DNA from: CAVXNB01 sp963763085
GTDB taxonomy: Bacteria; Actinomycetota; Acidimicrobiia; Acidimicrobiales; Bog-793
Direction of reading: 5' to 3'
Length of the DNA stretch: 64,000 bases
Assembly (NCBI GenBank): GCA_963763085.1
Contig: CAVXNB010000004.1
Coordinates: forward strand, 1,054,001 to 1,118,000
The notes beneath the pieces were generated by a model. It saw nothing but the letters and a program-made list of their open reading frames with translations. It had not been told where the DNA came from and did not search any database. This document shows, in pieces, positions 53,985 to 62,792 of the stretch. The stretch's first letter is position 1; each line of letters begins with the position of its first letter. The position numbers and the translations under genes were made by a program.

Positions 53985-55021
53985 AGGCCGACACGATGAT
54001 CGAAGCCGTGCCGTCGGTGCTGGTGGAGCGGTGCAACGATGCCGGCGACCTCCTCGGAGTGGTCCAGCTCGATGCCGAGTACTTCGGCGCCCACGTCAAC
54101 GTGCCGCTGTTGCACCAGGTCGTCACCGCCCAGCTCGCGGCCAAGCGCTCGGGCACCCACAGCACCAAGACACGGTCTGAGGTGAGAGGCGGCGGCGCCA
54201 AGCCGTACCGCCAGAAGGGCACCGGCCGGGCCCGGCAGGGCACGATCCGTGCACCCCAGTTCACCGGCGGAGGCATTGCATTCGGACCCAAGCCGCGCGA
54301 CTACACCCAGAGCACGCCCCGCAAGATGGTGCGCCAGGCGTTGCGGGCTGCCCTTTCCGACCGTGCGGCCGAAGGTCGGATCTCCCTTGTGGATAGCTGG
54401 TCCTACGAGGCACCGAGGACCAAGCGGGCGGCAAGCTCGCTTCAAGCGCTCGGACTCGACGGGAAGGTGCTCGTCGTGCTCGGCGCCGGGGACGTCATCG
54501 CGGAGCGCTCGTTCGGGAACCTGCCCCACGTCAGCATCGTCGAGGCCGGACAGCTCACCGCCTATGACGTCGTGGCGTCGGACTGGGTCGTGTTCACCGA
54601 CGACACCGTGCCGGGCCAGGTCAGCGACGCCCCAGAGGGTGCCGTCGTGTTGAACTCGCCTCGGCCGGTCAAGGGGGTCGGCGAGGGCGACGCCGACGCT
54701 GACGCCGCCGACGATGTCGCCGGCGCCAAAACCGGCGCCCGCGACATCGACGCCGCCGACGAGACCGACGTCCTCGCCGACGAGACCGACGCCGCCGATG
54801 AGACCGACGTCCTTGCCGACGAGGTCGATGACGAGGTCGATGACGAGGTCGATGACGACGACGAGGTCGACGAGACCGCCGACGAGGTCGACGAGGTCGA
54901 CGACGACGAGGTCGACGACGACGACGAGGTCGAGGCTGCTGACGAGACCGACGACGCGGACGACGAGACCGGCGACGCGGACGACCAGTCCGACGACGCG
55001 GAGGAGGAGGAGGACCAGTGA
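53981..55021 (+). CDS. rplD: 50S ribosomal protein L4 with long acidic tail
   Basis: Residues 1 to about 215 are normal L4: GTHSTKTRSEVRGGGAKPYRQKGTGRARQG is the extended loop that lines the exit tunnel (cited as TRSEVRGGGAKPYRQKGTG). The remaining ~130 residues are almost only Asp, Glu, Ala, Val and Thr, so the protein is 346 residues against the usual ~210. The tail is encoded by imperfect repeats. In E. coli L4 also represses its own operon. GTG start overlaps rplC by 4 bp. Confidence 0.94.
   Translation: MKADTMIEAVPSVLVERCNDAGDLLGVVQLDAEYFGAHVNVPLLHQVVTAQLAAKRSGTHSTKTRSEVRGGGAKPYRQKGTGRARQGTIRAPQFTGGGIAFGPKPRDYTQSTPRKMVRQALRAALSDRAAEGRISLVDSWSYEAPRTKRAASSLQALGLDGKVLVVLGAGDVIAERSFGNLPHVSIVEAGQLTAYDVVASDWVVFTDDTVPGQVSDAPEGAVVLNSPRPVKGVGEGDADADAADDVAGAKTGARDIDAADETDVLADETDAADETDVLADEVDDEVDDEVDDDDEVDETADEVDEVDDDEVDDDDEVEAADETDDADDETGDADDQSDDAEEEEDQ
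54821..54856 (+). repeat. 12-bp tandem repeat in the acidic tail of rplD
   Basis: Three exact copies of GAGGTCGATGAC (54821, 54833, 54845) encode EVDD units. Degenerate copies of GACGAG(G/A)(T/C)C continue on both sides from about 54757 to 55015. Confidence 0.85.
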
Positions 55022-55308
55022 GCGGCGACCGTTCCATCCTGTTGCGCCCGGTGATCTCCGAGAAGTCGTACGCGCTGATGGACGAACACACCTACGTGTT
55101 CGTCGTGGATCCGAGGGCGAGCAAGATCGAGATCCGCGCTGCGGTCGAGGACGCCTTCGGCGTGCGAGTCGCCAGTGTCAACACGATGAACCGCAAAGGA
55201 AAGCGGAAGCGCCAACGACGGGTCGCCACGATGGGCAAGCGGCCGGACACCAAGCGGGCCATCGTTCGCCTTGTCGGCGACGACCGCATCGAGCTGTTCG
55301 AGAGCTGA
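55018..55308 (+). CDS. rplW: 50S ribosomal protein L23
   Basis: A 96-residue protein at the tunnel exit, docking site for SRP and trigger factor. LLRPVISEKSYALMDE and the Lys/Arg-rich loop MNRKGKRKRQRR are typical. GTG start overlaps the rplD stop by 4 bp. Confidence 0.95.
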   Translation: MSGDRSILLRPVISEKSYALMDEHTYVFVVDPRASKIEIRAAVEDAFGVRVASVNTMNRKGKRKRQRRVATMGKRPDTKRAIVRLVGDDRIELFES

Positions 55309-55319
55309 GGAGACTCGTC

Positions 55320-56156
55320 ATGGCCCTTCGAAAGCGCAAGCCGACCAGTCCCGGACGGCGGTTCCAGTCGGTCTCGGACTTCTCCGAGGTCACCAAGACC
55401 AAACCCGAGAAGACTCTTCTCGTGCCCAAGGCGGGCAGCGGTGGCCGGAACAACCACGGTCGCAAGACGGCGCGTCACCGCGGTGGCGGCCACAAGCAGC
55501 AGTACCGGCTGGTCGACTTCCGTCGGGACAAGGACGGCGTGCCCGCCAAGGTTGCGGCCATCGAGTACGACCCGAATCGGAACGCCCGCATCGCCCTGCT
55601 CCACTACCTCGACGGCGAGAAGCGCTACATCCTGGCGCCGGCGCGCGTCGCCGTCGGAGACCTGCTGCAGTCCGGACCCGGCGCCGAGATCCGGCCCGGG
55701 AATGCCCTGCCTATGCGCTATATCCCGGTCGGATCCGTGATCCACAACGTCGAGCTCCGGCCCGGCGGCGGAGGCAAGCTCGCCCGGGGTGCAGGGATGA
55801 GCGTGCAGCTCGTGGCCAAAGAGGGGATGTTTGCCACGCTGCGGCTCCCCTCGACCGAGATGAGACGGGTGCCCATCGACTGCAGGGCAACGCTCGGTGA
55901 GGTGGGCAACTCGGAAGCCGAGCTCATCTCGATCGGTAAAGCAGGACGGAACCGATGGAAAGGCGTTCGCCCGCAGACTCGTGGAGTCGCCATGAACCCG
56001 GTCGACCACCCGCTCGGCGGTGGCGAGGGCAAGACCTCCGGTGGCCGCCACCCGGTGTCTCCCTGGGGCCAGGCCGAGGGCCGGACTCGTCCGCGCCACA
56101 AGCCATCTGACCAGCTCATCATTCGCCGGCGCCGCACCCGCGGCGCCCGCCGCTGA
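55320..56156 (+). CDS. rplB: 50S ribosomal protein L2
   Basis: A 278-residue protein required for subunit joining and peptidyl transfer. RNNHGRKTARHRGGGHKQ, VHNVELRPGGGG (here IHNVELRPGGGG) and the C-terminal GVAMNPVDHPLGGGEGKTSGGRHP (cited as VAMNPVDHPLGGGEG) with its conserved histidine are present. ATG follows GAGGAG. Confidence 0.97.
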   Translation: MALRKRKPTSPGRRFQSVSDFSEVTKTKPEKTLLVPKAGSGGRNNHGRKTARHRGGGHKQQYRLVDFRRDKDGVPAKVAAIEYDPNRNARIALLHYLDGEKRYILAPARVAVGDLLQSGPGAEIRPGNALPMRYIPVGSVIHNVELRPGGGGKLARGAGMSVQLVAKEGMFATLRLPSTEMRRVPIDCRATLGEVGNSEAELISIGKAGRNRWKGVRPQTRGVAMNPVDHPLGGGEGKTSGGRHPVSPWGQAEGRTRPRHKPSDQLIIRRRRTRGARR

Positions 56157-56173
56157 ACGCCGCCGGGAGCGAT

Positions 56174-56453
56174 ATGCCTCGTAGCCTGAAAAAGGGACCG
56201 TTCGTCGACGATCATCTGCTCCGCAAGGTCGACGCGCTCGAATTCCACGAACGAGAAGCGGGTGATCAAGACCTGGTCGCGCCGCTCGACCGTCATCCCC
56301 GACATGGTGGGCCACACGATCGCGGTCCACGACGGCCGTAAGCACGTGCCGGTCTATGTCACCGAGTCGATGGTCGGCCACAAGCTCGGCGAGTTCGCCC
56401 CCACCCGGACGTTCCGCTACCACGCCGGCCAGGAACGGGCGGGGAGGCGCTGA
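56174..56453 (+). CDS. rpsS: 30S ribosomal protein S19, one frame break
   Basis: A 30S-head protein, 92 residues after repair. MPRSLKKGPFVDDHLLRKVDAL is in the first frame, then NSTNEKRVIKTWSRRSTVIP continues in the +1 frame after about 56241. GHKLGEFAPTRTF near the C-terminus is typical. As an essential gene, the break is probably an error. GGGAG lies upstream of the ATG. Confidence 0.93.
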
Positions 56454-56454
56454 C

Positions 56455-57274
56455 GTGGCAGGCACCAAGACCAACGAGCAGCCGGGAACGCGCGCCGTGC
56501 TCCGTCATTCCGGAGTGTCGGCGTACAAGGCGCGCGAGGTTCTCAACCTGATCCGGGGTAAGGACGTGCAGCGGGCGTCGGAGATCCTCGAGTACTGCGA
56601 CCGCGAGGTGGCGGACGTCATCGGCAAGTTGCTGCGCTCAGCAGCCGCGAACGCATTTCACAATGACGGGCTGGATCCGGACGAGTTGTTCGTCGCGGCT
56701 TGTTTCGCCGACGAGGGCACGACGCTGAAGCGGTGGCGTCCCCGCGCCCGTGGGCGTGCGACCCGGATCCGGAAGAGGACGTGCCACGTCACGATCATCG
56801 TTTCGCGGATGCCCGACGCCGAGCTGACCCGGCGCCGCGCCCGGGTTGCCGCCGAGGCAGCCGATCGCCGCGCACGCCGTGTCGCCGGCGCGCGACGCCA
56901 GGGGCGTGCCGCCAGAGCCGGAGAAGCGACCCCTGCCAGCGAACCAGTCGACGAGCAGCTTCTCGAGATCGTGGCTGCGGGTGACGCCGGCGAGCCGCCC
57001 GAGATCGATGAGGCCGTCGAGCAGGCGCTCGCCCACGAGGAGGCTGACGAGGCCGAGCAGGCCGACGACGAGGCCGAGCAGGCCGACGACGACGCGCGAG
57101 CAGGGCGACGACGCCGACGAGGTCCACGAGGACGAGGCCGACGAGGCGGACGCCGACGCCGACGCCGCCGAGGAGACAGACGCCTCTGCGATCCAGGAAA
57201 ACGAAACTACGACCGAGCACGAAGATCCCGACGACCACGACCAGGGCGCCGGCGACGAGGAGACGAACGACTGA
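56455..57274 (+). CDS. rplV: 50S ribosomal protein L22 with long acidic tail, one frame break
   Basis: Residues 1 to ~120 are normal L22 (KAREVLNLIRGKDVQRASEIL, RPRARGRATRIRKRTCHVTIIV as RARGRATRIRKRTCH), whose loop reaches into the exit tunnel. A basic linker and then a Glu/Asp/Ala tail follow, giving about 272 residues after repair instead of ~115-150. The +1 step near 57097 lies in the acidic repeat. Because the frame of the first part runs into rpsC, an L22-S3 read-through product would arise if no shift is made, but the repaired frame ends exactly at the rpsC ATG overlap. Confidence 0.88.
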
Positions 57275-58233
57275 TGGGTCAAAAGGTCAATCCCTACGGA
57301 TTTCGCCTCGGTGTCACGACCGATTGGAAGTCGCGCTGGTTCGACGACCGGAACTACCAGGACACGGTGGTCGAGGACTGGAAGGTCCGCGACTATCTGA
57401 TGTCCCAGCTGGAAGCGGCGGCGGTGAGCCGGATCGAGATCGAACGCACACGGGACCGGCTCCGGGTCGACGTTCACACGGCGCGTCCTGGCATCGTGAT
57501 CGGCCGCCGCGGCGCAGAGGCCGACCGGCTCCGGCGCCAGTTGGCGCGCATCACACACAACGCCAACGTGCAGCTCAACATCCAGGAGATCAAGCAGCCC
57601 GAGCTCGACGCGGCGCTGATCGCGCAAGGCATCGCGGACCAGCTACAGCGTCGGATCAGCTTCCGCCGGGCCATGAAGCGGGCGATCCAGACGGTCCAGA
57701 AGGCTGGCGCCCAGGGCGTTCGCGTCCAGTGCTCCGGTCGCCTCGGCGGCTCGGAGATGGCTCGCAAGGAGTCCTACCGCGAGGGCCGCGTTCCGCTGCA
57801 CACCTTGCGCGCCGACATCGACTACGGGTTTCGCGAGGCGAAGACCTCGACCGGGCGGATCGGGATCAAGGTCTGGATCTACAAGGGCGACATCCTGCCT
57901 TACAAGACCTCGGCGGAGGAGAAGATCTCGCGTGAGGCCGCCATGGCGGTGGGAGAGACCTCCGGCCAGGCGCGCCCGAAGCGCATCGTGATCGCCGGCG
58001 GCGGCCGCCGCAGGCCCGAGCTCGGAGAGCCCGGGTCGGTGGCTCCGGAGGCCGCGGTCGAGGTCGAGGTCGACGTGCCTTCCGACCTGGCGGTCGAGGA
58101 GGCACCGGTGCCCACCTCGCCGCCCGCCGCCGACGACCCGCTCGAGAAGCTCCTCGCCGAGGAAGAAGAGATCGAGCGTCGCACCCGGGAGCAGCATCAC
58201 GACGTGCCGCATTTCCGCAGGGAGAACGACTGA
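57274..58233 (+). CDS. rpsC: 30S ribosomal protein S3
   Basis: mRNA-entry-site protein with helicase-related role, 319 residues. GQKVNPYGFRLG, the KH domain (GIVIGRRGAEADRLR) and QCSGRLGGSEMARKESYREGR (cited as CSGRLGGSEMARKESYREG) are conserved. The C-terminal ~95 residues form a Pro/Glu-rich extension. ATG overlaps the rplV stop (TGATG). Confidence 0.95.
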   Translation: MGQKVNPYGFRLGVTTDWKSRWFDDRNYQDTVVEDWKVRDYLMSQLEAAAVSRIEIERTRDRLRVDVHTARPGIVIGRRGAEADRLRRQLARITHNANVQLNIQEIKQPELDAALIAQGIADQLQRRISFRRAMKRAIQTVQKAGAQGVRVQCSGRLGGSEMARKESYREGRVPLHTLRADIDYGFREAKTSTGRIGIKVWIYKGDILPYKTSAEEKISREAAMAVGETSGQARPKRIVIAGGGRRRPELGEPGSVAPEAAVEVEVDVPSDLAVEEAPVPTSPPAADDPLEKLLAEEEEIERRTREQHHDVPHFRREND

Positions 58234-58235
58234 CC

Positions 58236-58673
58236 ATGTTGATGCCTCGCAAGGTCAAGCACCGCAAGCAACAGCGCGGGCGCTTGTCGGGAATGACCAA
58301 AGGTGGCGAGACCATCAACTTCGGCGACTTCGGTATTCAGGCGCTTGAGCCCGCCTGGCTGACCGCCCGCCAGATCGAGGCTGCCCGAATCGCCATGACC
58401 AGGCACATCAAGCGTGGCGGCAAGGTCTGGATCCGGGTGTTCCCGGACAAGCCGGTCACCCAGAAGCCGGCCGAGACCCGGATGGGATCAGGCAAGGGCA
58501 ACCCCGAGCACTGGGTTGCCGTCGTCCGCCCCGGGAGGATCCTCTTCGAGCTGGCCGGCGTGGACGACGCTCTTGCCCACTCGGCCATGGAGCGCGCCAT
58601 CCAGAAGTTGCCGATGAAGGCTCGCGTCATCTCCCGGCCCGGACTCGGTTCCACTCCTGAGGTGCTGGTCTGA
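58236..58673 (+). CDS. rplP: 50S ribosomal protein L16
   Basis: A 145-residue protein at the A-site/central protuberance. MPRKVKHRKQQRGR, NFGDFGIQALEPAWLT and RMGSGKGNPEHWVAVV are diagnostic. The first ATG gives MLMPRK; an ATG at 58242 is equally possible. Stop overlaps the rpmC ATG. Confidence 0.96.
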   Translation: MLMPRKVKHRKQQRGRLSGMTKGGETINFGDFGIQALEPAWLTARQIEAARIAMTRHIKRGGKVWIRVFPDKPVTQKPAETRMGSGKGNPEHWVAVVRPGRILFELAGVDDALAHSAMERAIQKLPMKARVISRPGLGSTPEVLV

Positions 58674-58924
58674 TGCCGGGCGCAGCCGAAATTCGTGAGC
58701 TCGACGATGAGGAGCTCGTGAACAAGCTTCTCGAGTCCCGCAAGGAGCTCTTCAACCTCAGGTTCCAGGCGGCGACGGGCCGGCTGGACAACAACGCCCG
58801 CGTCACGCAGGTCCGCCGGGACATCGCCCGGCTGCTCACGGTGCAGCGGGCGCGGGAGCTCGACCTCGTCGAGTCGGAAGAGGCGGTCGGTCCCCGTGCC
58901 GACGGAAGGACCAAGGAGCGGTGA
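58673..58924 (+). CDS. rpmC: 50S ribosomal protein L29
   Basis: An 83-residue, two-helix protein at the tunnel exit. REL-DDEELVNKLLESRKELFNLRFQ and TGRLDNNARVTQVRRDIARL are typical. A hydrophilic C-terminal tail of ~15 residues extends it. Overlaps rplP and shares its stop with the rpsQ start region. Confidence 0.94.
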   Translation: MPGAAEIRELDDEELVNKLLESRKELFNLRFQAATGRLDNNARVTQVRRDIARLLTVQRARELDLVESEEAVGPRADGRTKER

Positions 58925-59238
58925 TGGCCGAGAACGAGGCCCAGGTGGGCGCATCAGCTGCGGTGCCCGAGACAGAGGCGGAGGTGCGCGTCAACCGGCG
59001 CAGGATCCGCGAGGGCACCGTCGTCGAGAACCGCATGGACAAGACCGCCGTAGTGGCGGTGACCGAGCGCGTCCGGCACGCCAAGTATTCGAAGACGGTC
59101 CAGCGGACACGGCATCTCTATGTGCACGACGAGAAGAACGAGGCCGCCGCCGGTGACCGCGTCCGTGTCGCCGAGACGCGGCCCTTCTCCAAGCTGAAGC
59201 GCTGGCGCCTGGTCGAGATCGTGGAGCGGGCGAGGTGA
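58924..59238 (+). CDS. rpsQ: 30S ribosomal protein S17
   Basis: A 104-residue OB-fold protein. REGTVVENRMDKTAVVAV and PFSKLKRWRLVEIVERA are conserved, after a ~25-residue acidic N-terminal extension. ATG at 58924 is preferred over GTG at 58921 by its five-base spacing from AGGAG. Stop overlaps the rplN GTG. Confidence 0.95.
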   Translation: MAENEAQVGASAAVPETEAEVRVNRRRIREGTVVENRMDKTAVVAVTERVRHAKYSKTVQRTRHLYVHDEKNEAAAGDRVRVAETRPFSKLKRWRLVEIVERAR

Positions 59239-59603
59239 TCCAGCAAGAATCGCGACTTCGGGTCGCGGACAACTCGGGCGCCAAAGAGGTGCTGTGCATC
59301 AAGGTCCTCGGCGGGACCAGGCGCCGCTACGCGCGCATCGGGGACGTCTTCATTGCGACCGTGAAGGACGCCGTGCCCGGTGCTGCGGTCAAAAAGGGTG
59401 ACGTGGTGCGCTGCGTCGTCGTCAGGACGAAGAAGGAGAACCGCCGTCCGGACGGCAGTTACATCCGCTTCGACGAGAACGCCGCGGTGCTGATCAACGA
59501 CCAGCTCCAGCCCCGCGGCACCCGCATTTTCGGCCCTGTCGGGCGTGAGCTGCGGGAGAAGCGCTTCATGCGCATCGTTTCGCTGGCTCCGGAGGTGATC
59601 TAG
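59235..59603 (+). CDS. rplN: 50S ribosomal protein L14
   Basis: A 122-residue intersubunit-bridge protein. MIQQESRLRVADNSGAKEV, RTKKENRRPDGSYIRFDENA and GTRIFGPVGRELREKRFMRI are diagnostic, and the length is exactly the family norm. GTG start. Confidence 0.97.
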   Translation: MIQQESRLRVADNSGAKEVLCIKVLGGTRRRYARIGDVFIATVKDAVPGAAVKKGDVVRCVVVRTKKENRRPDGSYIRFDENAAVLINDQLQPRGTRIFGPVGRELREKRFMRIVSLAPEVI

Positions 59604-59909
59604 GTGCGTATCCGCAAAGGGGATCGGGTTCAGGTGCTGTCCGGCAAGGACCGGGGCAAGATCGGTGAAGTCATGCGGGTCATCCCGTCTAGGGACCGCG
59701 TGATCGTCGACGGTGTGAACGTCGCCAAACGTTCCACCAAGGCCAAGCGCGGAACCATGCAGGGCGGCATCATCGACAAGGACATGCCGGTGCACGCCTC
59801 CACTGTGGCGGTGGTCTGCCCCCAGTGCGGTCCGACACGCATCGGCGTGCGGATCGACGACCAGGGCCGCAAGGTCCGGGTCTGTCGCAAGTGCGGAGGG
59901 GACCTGTGA
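59604..59909 (+). CDS. rplX: 50S ribosomal protein L24
   Basis: A 101-residue assembly-initiating protein with a KOW motif (RIRKGDRVQVLSGKDRGKIG). The C-terminal CPQCG and CRKCG pairs form a zinc ribbon. GTG start is immediately after the rplN stop; its stop overlaps the rplE GTG. Confidence 0.95.
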   Translation: MRIRKGDRVQVLSGKDRGKIGEVMRVIPSRDRVIVDGVNVAKRSTKAKRGTMQGGIIDKDMPVHASTVAVVCPQCGPTRIGVRIDDQGRKVRVCRKCGGDL

Positions 59910-60475
59910 GCCCGGCTGTCATCGAGCGGCCTCGCCTCCGCCAGCGCTACGACTCCGAGATCCGCGCCTCGCTCGCCGAGGAGCTCGGTCTCGACAACGT
60001 CATGCAGGTGCCGCGCCTCGAGAAGATCGTCATCAACATCGGCGTCGGGAAGGCGACTCAGCAGCAGTCGCTGCTCGAGAGTGCCGTCCGTGACCTCCAG
60101 GTGATCTCCGGGCAGCGGCCCGTGGTCACAAAGGCGCGCCGTTCCATCGCGGCGTTCAAGCTTCGTGAGGGCATGGCGATCGGTTGCATGGTGACCCTTC
60201 GGGGCGATCGCATGTGGGAGTTCTTCGATCGCCTCATCAGTCTCGCGATCCCGCGCATCCGTGACTTCCGAGGGTTGTCGCCGAGGTCGTTCGACGGCCG
60301 GGGCAACTACACCTTCGGCGTCACCGAGCAGCTCATCTTTCCGGAGATCGATTACGACAAGGTCGACAGCCCCCGCGGCATGGACATCACGATCGTGACC
60401 TCCAGCCGCACCGATGCCGGAGGCCGGGCCCTGCTCGCCGCCTTCGGGTTCCCGTTCCGACGTGAAGGACAGTAG
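59906..60475 (+). CDS. rplE: 50S ribosomal protein L5
   Basis: A 189-residue 5S-rRNA-binding protein. NVMQVPRLEKIVINIGVG, QRPVVTKARRSIAAFKLREGM (cited as RPVVTKARRSIAAFKLR) and NYTFGVTEQLIFPEIDYDK are characteristic. Frame intact. Confidence 0.96.
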   Translation: MSPAVIERPRLRQRYDSEIRASLAEELGLDNVMQVPRLEKIVINIGVGKATQQQSLLESAVRDLQVISGQRPVVTKARRSIAAFKLREGMAIGCMVTLRGDRMWEFFDRLISLAIPRIRDFRGLSPRSFDGRGNYTFGVTEQLIFPEIDYDKVDSPRGMDITIVTSSRTDAGGRALLAAFGFPFRREGQ

Positions 60476-60484
60476 AGCCGACCC

Positions 60485-60670
60485 ATGGCCAAGAAGGCAT
60501 TGATCCAAAAACAACAAGCCAAGCCCAAGTTCAAGGTGCGCGGCTACACGAGGTGCCGGAGGTGCGGGCGCCCGAGAGCGGTCTACCGCAAGTTCGGGCT
60601 CTGCCGCATCTGCCTGCGCGAGCTCGTCCACGCCGGCGAGGTGCCGGGCGTCACAAAGGCCAGCTGGTGA
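60485..60670 (+). CDS. rpsZ: 30S ribosomal protein S14, zinc-binding type Z
   Basis: A 61-residue short S14 with both zinc pairs: CRRCGRPRAVYRKFGLCRICLREL. This four-cysteine form is the standard one in the S10/spc cluster of actinobacteria. ATG at 60485. Confidence 0.96.
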   Translation: MAKKALIQKQQAKPKFKVRGYTRCRRCGRPRAVYRKFGLCRICLRELVHAGEVPGVTKASW

Positions 60671-60686
60671 GAGGAGGGGACCGTCC

Positions 60687-61091
60687 ATGACCATGACTGA
60701 CCCCATCGCGGACATGCTGACGCGCGTTCGCAACGCGAACGTCGCCATGCACGAGACCGTCCGCATGCCCAGCTCGAAGCTGAAGGAAGCGCTCGCCGTG
60801 ATTCTCGAGCGCGAGGGCTACATCGCCGGCTTCACGACCGTCGCACAGGAGGATCGTCCCGGCGACGTGCTCGAGATCGCGCTCAAGTACACGCCCGACC
60901 GCTCGCGGGTGATCGCGGGGCTGAAGCGGGTTTCCAAGCCAGGCCTGCGAATCTATTGCCGCGCCGACAAGCTGCCCCGGGTGCTGGGCGGGCTCGGGGT
61001 CGCGGTCCTCTCCACGAGCCAGGGCCTCATGACCGACCGCGAAGCACGCCAACAGCGCGTGGGCGGTGAGGTGCTCTGTTATGTCTGGTGA
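60687..61091 (+). CDS. rpsH: 30S ribosomal protein S8
   Basis: A 134-residue protein that nucleates the 30S platform and represses the spc operon in E. coli. DPIADMLTRVRNAN at the start and VLSTSQGLMTDREARQQRVGGEVLCYVW (cited as STSQGLMTDREAR and GGEVLCYVW) at the end are typical. GAGAGGAGGG upstream is a strong ribosome-binding site. Confidence 0.96.
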   Translation: MTMTDPIADMLTRVRNANVAMHETVRMPSSKLKEALAVILEREGYIAGFTTVAQEDRPGDVLEIALKYTPDRSRVIAGLKRVSKPGLRIYCRADKLPRVLGGLGVAVLSTSQGLMTDREARQQRVGGEVLCYVW

Positions 61092-61109
61092 CCTCGGGGT
61101 GATGAGCTG

Positions 61110-61649
61110 ATGTCGCGAATCGGAAAGTCGCCGATCGACGTGCCCTCGGGCGTCGAAGTGACGCTGCACGACCGCAACGTACGGGTGAAGGGTCCCCAGG
61201 GAACCTTGCAACGCGACCTGCCCGGCGAGATCACGGTCCGGCGCGAGGACGCGGTGCTCGTCGTCGAGCGACCCGACGACGAACGCGTCAACCGGGCGCT
61301 GCACGGACTGACCCGAAGCCTGATCGCGAACATGGTCACCGGCGTCACCGCCGGCTTCACGAAGGACCTCGAGATCGTGGGCGTCGGCTACCGGGCTACG
61401 CTTCGGGACCCCCAGCTGCTCGAGCTGGCGCTCGGCTACAGCCATCCCGTCGTCGTGAAGGCGCCGGAAGGCATCACGTTCGAGGTGCCTAGCCCGGTCC
61501 GCATCACGGTGAAGGGAATCGACAAGGAGACAGTCGGCCAGGTCGCAGCCGACATTCGCAAGCTACGCAAGCCCGAGCCGTACAAGGGCAAGGGCGTCCG
61601 CTATGCGGGCGAGGTTGTGCAGCGCAAGGCCGGGAAGGCAGCGAAGTAG
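61110..61649 (+). CDS. rplF: 50S ribosomal protein L6
   Basis: A 179-residue protein near the factor-binding site. SRIGKSPIDVPSGVEV and EPYKGKGVRYAGEVVQRKAGK are hallmarks, and both L6 repeats are present. Frame intact. ATG at 61110. Confidence 0.96.
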   Translation: MSRIGKSPIDVPSGVEVTLHDRNVRVKGPQGTLQRDLPGEITVRREDAVLVVERPDDERVNRALHGLTRSLIANMVTGVTAGFTKDLEIVGVGYRATLRDPQLLELALGYSHPVVVKAPEGITFEVPSPVRITVKGIDKETVGQVAADIRKLRKPEPYKGKGVRYAGEVVQRKAGKAAK

Positions 61650-61651
61650 CC

Positions 61652-62014
61652 ATGGCAAAGACTCTGAAGACCCACGAGCTGCGCAACCGGCGACACCGCC
61701 GCGTCCGCAAGCGTGTGATCGGCACGACCGCGCGACCGCGTCTGAGTGTGTTCCGTTCGAACAAGCACATCGCCGCTCAGATCATCGACGACGGGACGGG
61801 CCGCACCCTGGTGTCTGCCTCCACGCTCGAGGCCGGCATGCGCAGCGGCTCGACCGGCAACACCGCCGCCGCGGCCGAGATCGGCAAGCTCGTGGCGAGC
61901 CGGGCGAAAGCCCAAGGAGTTACGAAGGTCGTGTTCGACCGGGGCTCGTCCCGGTACCACGGCAGGGTCGCGGCGCTCGCCGAGGCCGCGCGTGAAGCCG
62001 GATTGGAGCTGTAA
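61652..62014 (+). CDS. rplR: 50S ribosomal protein L18
   Basis: A 120-residue 5S-rRNA-binding protein. RHRRVRKRVIGTTARPRLSVFRSNKH (cited as RPRLSVFRSNKHI) and VVFDRGSSRYHGRVAALAEAARE (cited as FDRGSSRYHGRVAALA) are diagnostic. Stop overlaps the rpsE ATG. Confidence 0.96.
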   Translation: MAKTLKTHELRNRRHRRVRKRVIGTTARPRLSVFRSNKHIAAQIIDDGTGRTLVSASTLEAGMRSGSTGNTAAAAEIGKLVASRAKAQGVTKVVFDRGSSRYHGRVAALAEAAREAGLEL

Positions 62015-62562
62015 TGGTCGAGTCGCAGTACGAAGAGAGCACGATCAAGGTCAACCGTGTCGCGAAGGTCGTGAAGGGCGGGCGGAGGTTCTCGTTCACC
62101 GCTCTGATGGTGATCGGCGACGGGAATGGCCGGGTCGGCCTCGGGTACGGCAAGGCGAAGGAGGCCGGACTCGCCGTCCAGAAGGGCATCGAGGAGGCCC
62201 GCAAGAACATGTTCGACGTCCCGCTCGCGGGATCGACGATCACCCACCCGGTGCTGGGTCACGCGGGCGCCGGCAGGATCATCCTGAAGCCGGCCGCGCC
62301 CGGCACCGGCGTCATCGCCGGCGGCGCGGCGCGTGCGATCCTCGAGAAGGCCGGCATCCGTGACGTCGTGGCCAAGTCGTTGGGCACTTCGAACGCGATC
62401 AACGTCGCGCACGCGACCATCGACGGCCTGCGCAGCCTCCGCCGTCCCGACGAGGTCGCCCGCCTCCGCGGCAAGACCCCCGAGGAGGTCACCCCGACGG
62501 GCGTGCTCCGTGCCTACGAAGAGCGCCGCCGACTCGGGCGTGTCGCCGGAGAGGTGGGCTGA
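62014..62562 (+). CDS. rpsE: 30S ribosomal protein S5
   Basis: A 182-residue protein of the mRNA entry channel and accuracy centre. RVAKVVKGGRRFSFTALMVIGDGNGRVG (cited as VVKGGRRFSFTALMVIGDG), GYGKAKE and AGGAARAILEKAGIRDV are conserved. Frame intact, ATG overlaps rplR. Confidence 0.97.
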   Translation: MVESQYEESTIKVNRVAKVVKGGRRFSFTALMVIGDGNGRVGLGYGKAKEAGLAVQKGIEEARKNMFDVPLAGSTITHPVLGHAGAGRIILKPAAPGTGVIAGGAARAILEKAGIRDVVAKSLGTSNAINVAHATIDGLRSLRRPDEVARLRGKTPEEVTPTGVLRAYEERRRLGRVAGEVG

Positions 62563-62564
62563 CC

Positions 62565-62792
62565 GTGGCGACCCGCAAGAGTGCGCAGGCCGCACCCATA
62601 ACCGAGGGCCGGCTCGTCGTCACCCAGGTCAAGTCCTCGATCGGCACAAAGCCGAAGCACCGCGGCACCCTGCGGGCGCTCGGGCTCGGCCGGATCGGCA
62701 AGACGAACGACCTTCCCGACCGGCCGGAGATCCGCGGCATGATCGCCCGCGTGCCTCACCTCATCACCGTCTCCGAGGAGAGATCCGAATGA
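62565..62792 (+). CDS. rpmD: 50S ribosomal protein L30
   Basis: A 75-residue protein. LVVTQVKSSIGTKPKHRGTLRALGLGRIGK (cited as VKSSIGTKPKHRGTLRALGL) is the family signature, after a ~14-residue N-terminal extension. GTG start three bases after rpsE; the stop overlaps the rplO start. Confidence 0.94.
   Translation: MATRKSAQAAPITEGRLVVTQVKSSIGTKPKHRGTLRALGLGRIGKTNDLPDRPEIRGMIARVPHLITVSEERSE

Noticed and set aside
56455..58233. A genuine L22-S3 fusion protein
   Set aside because: The unshifted frame passes through an Arg/Gly-rich nonsense stretch after 57097. The +1 frame continues the acidic tail and stops exactly at the usual TGATG overlap with rpsC.
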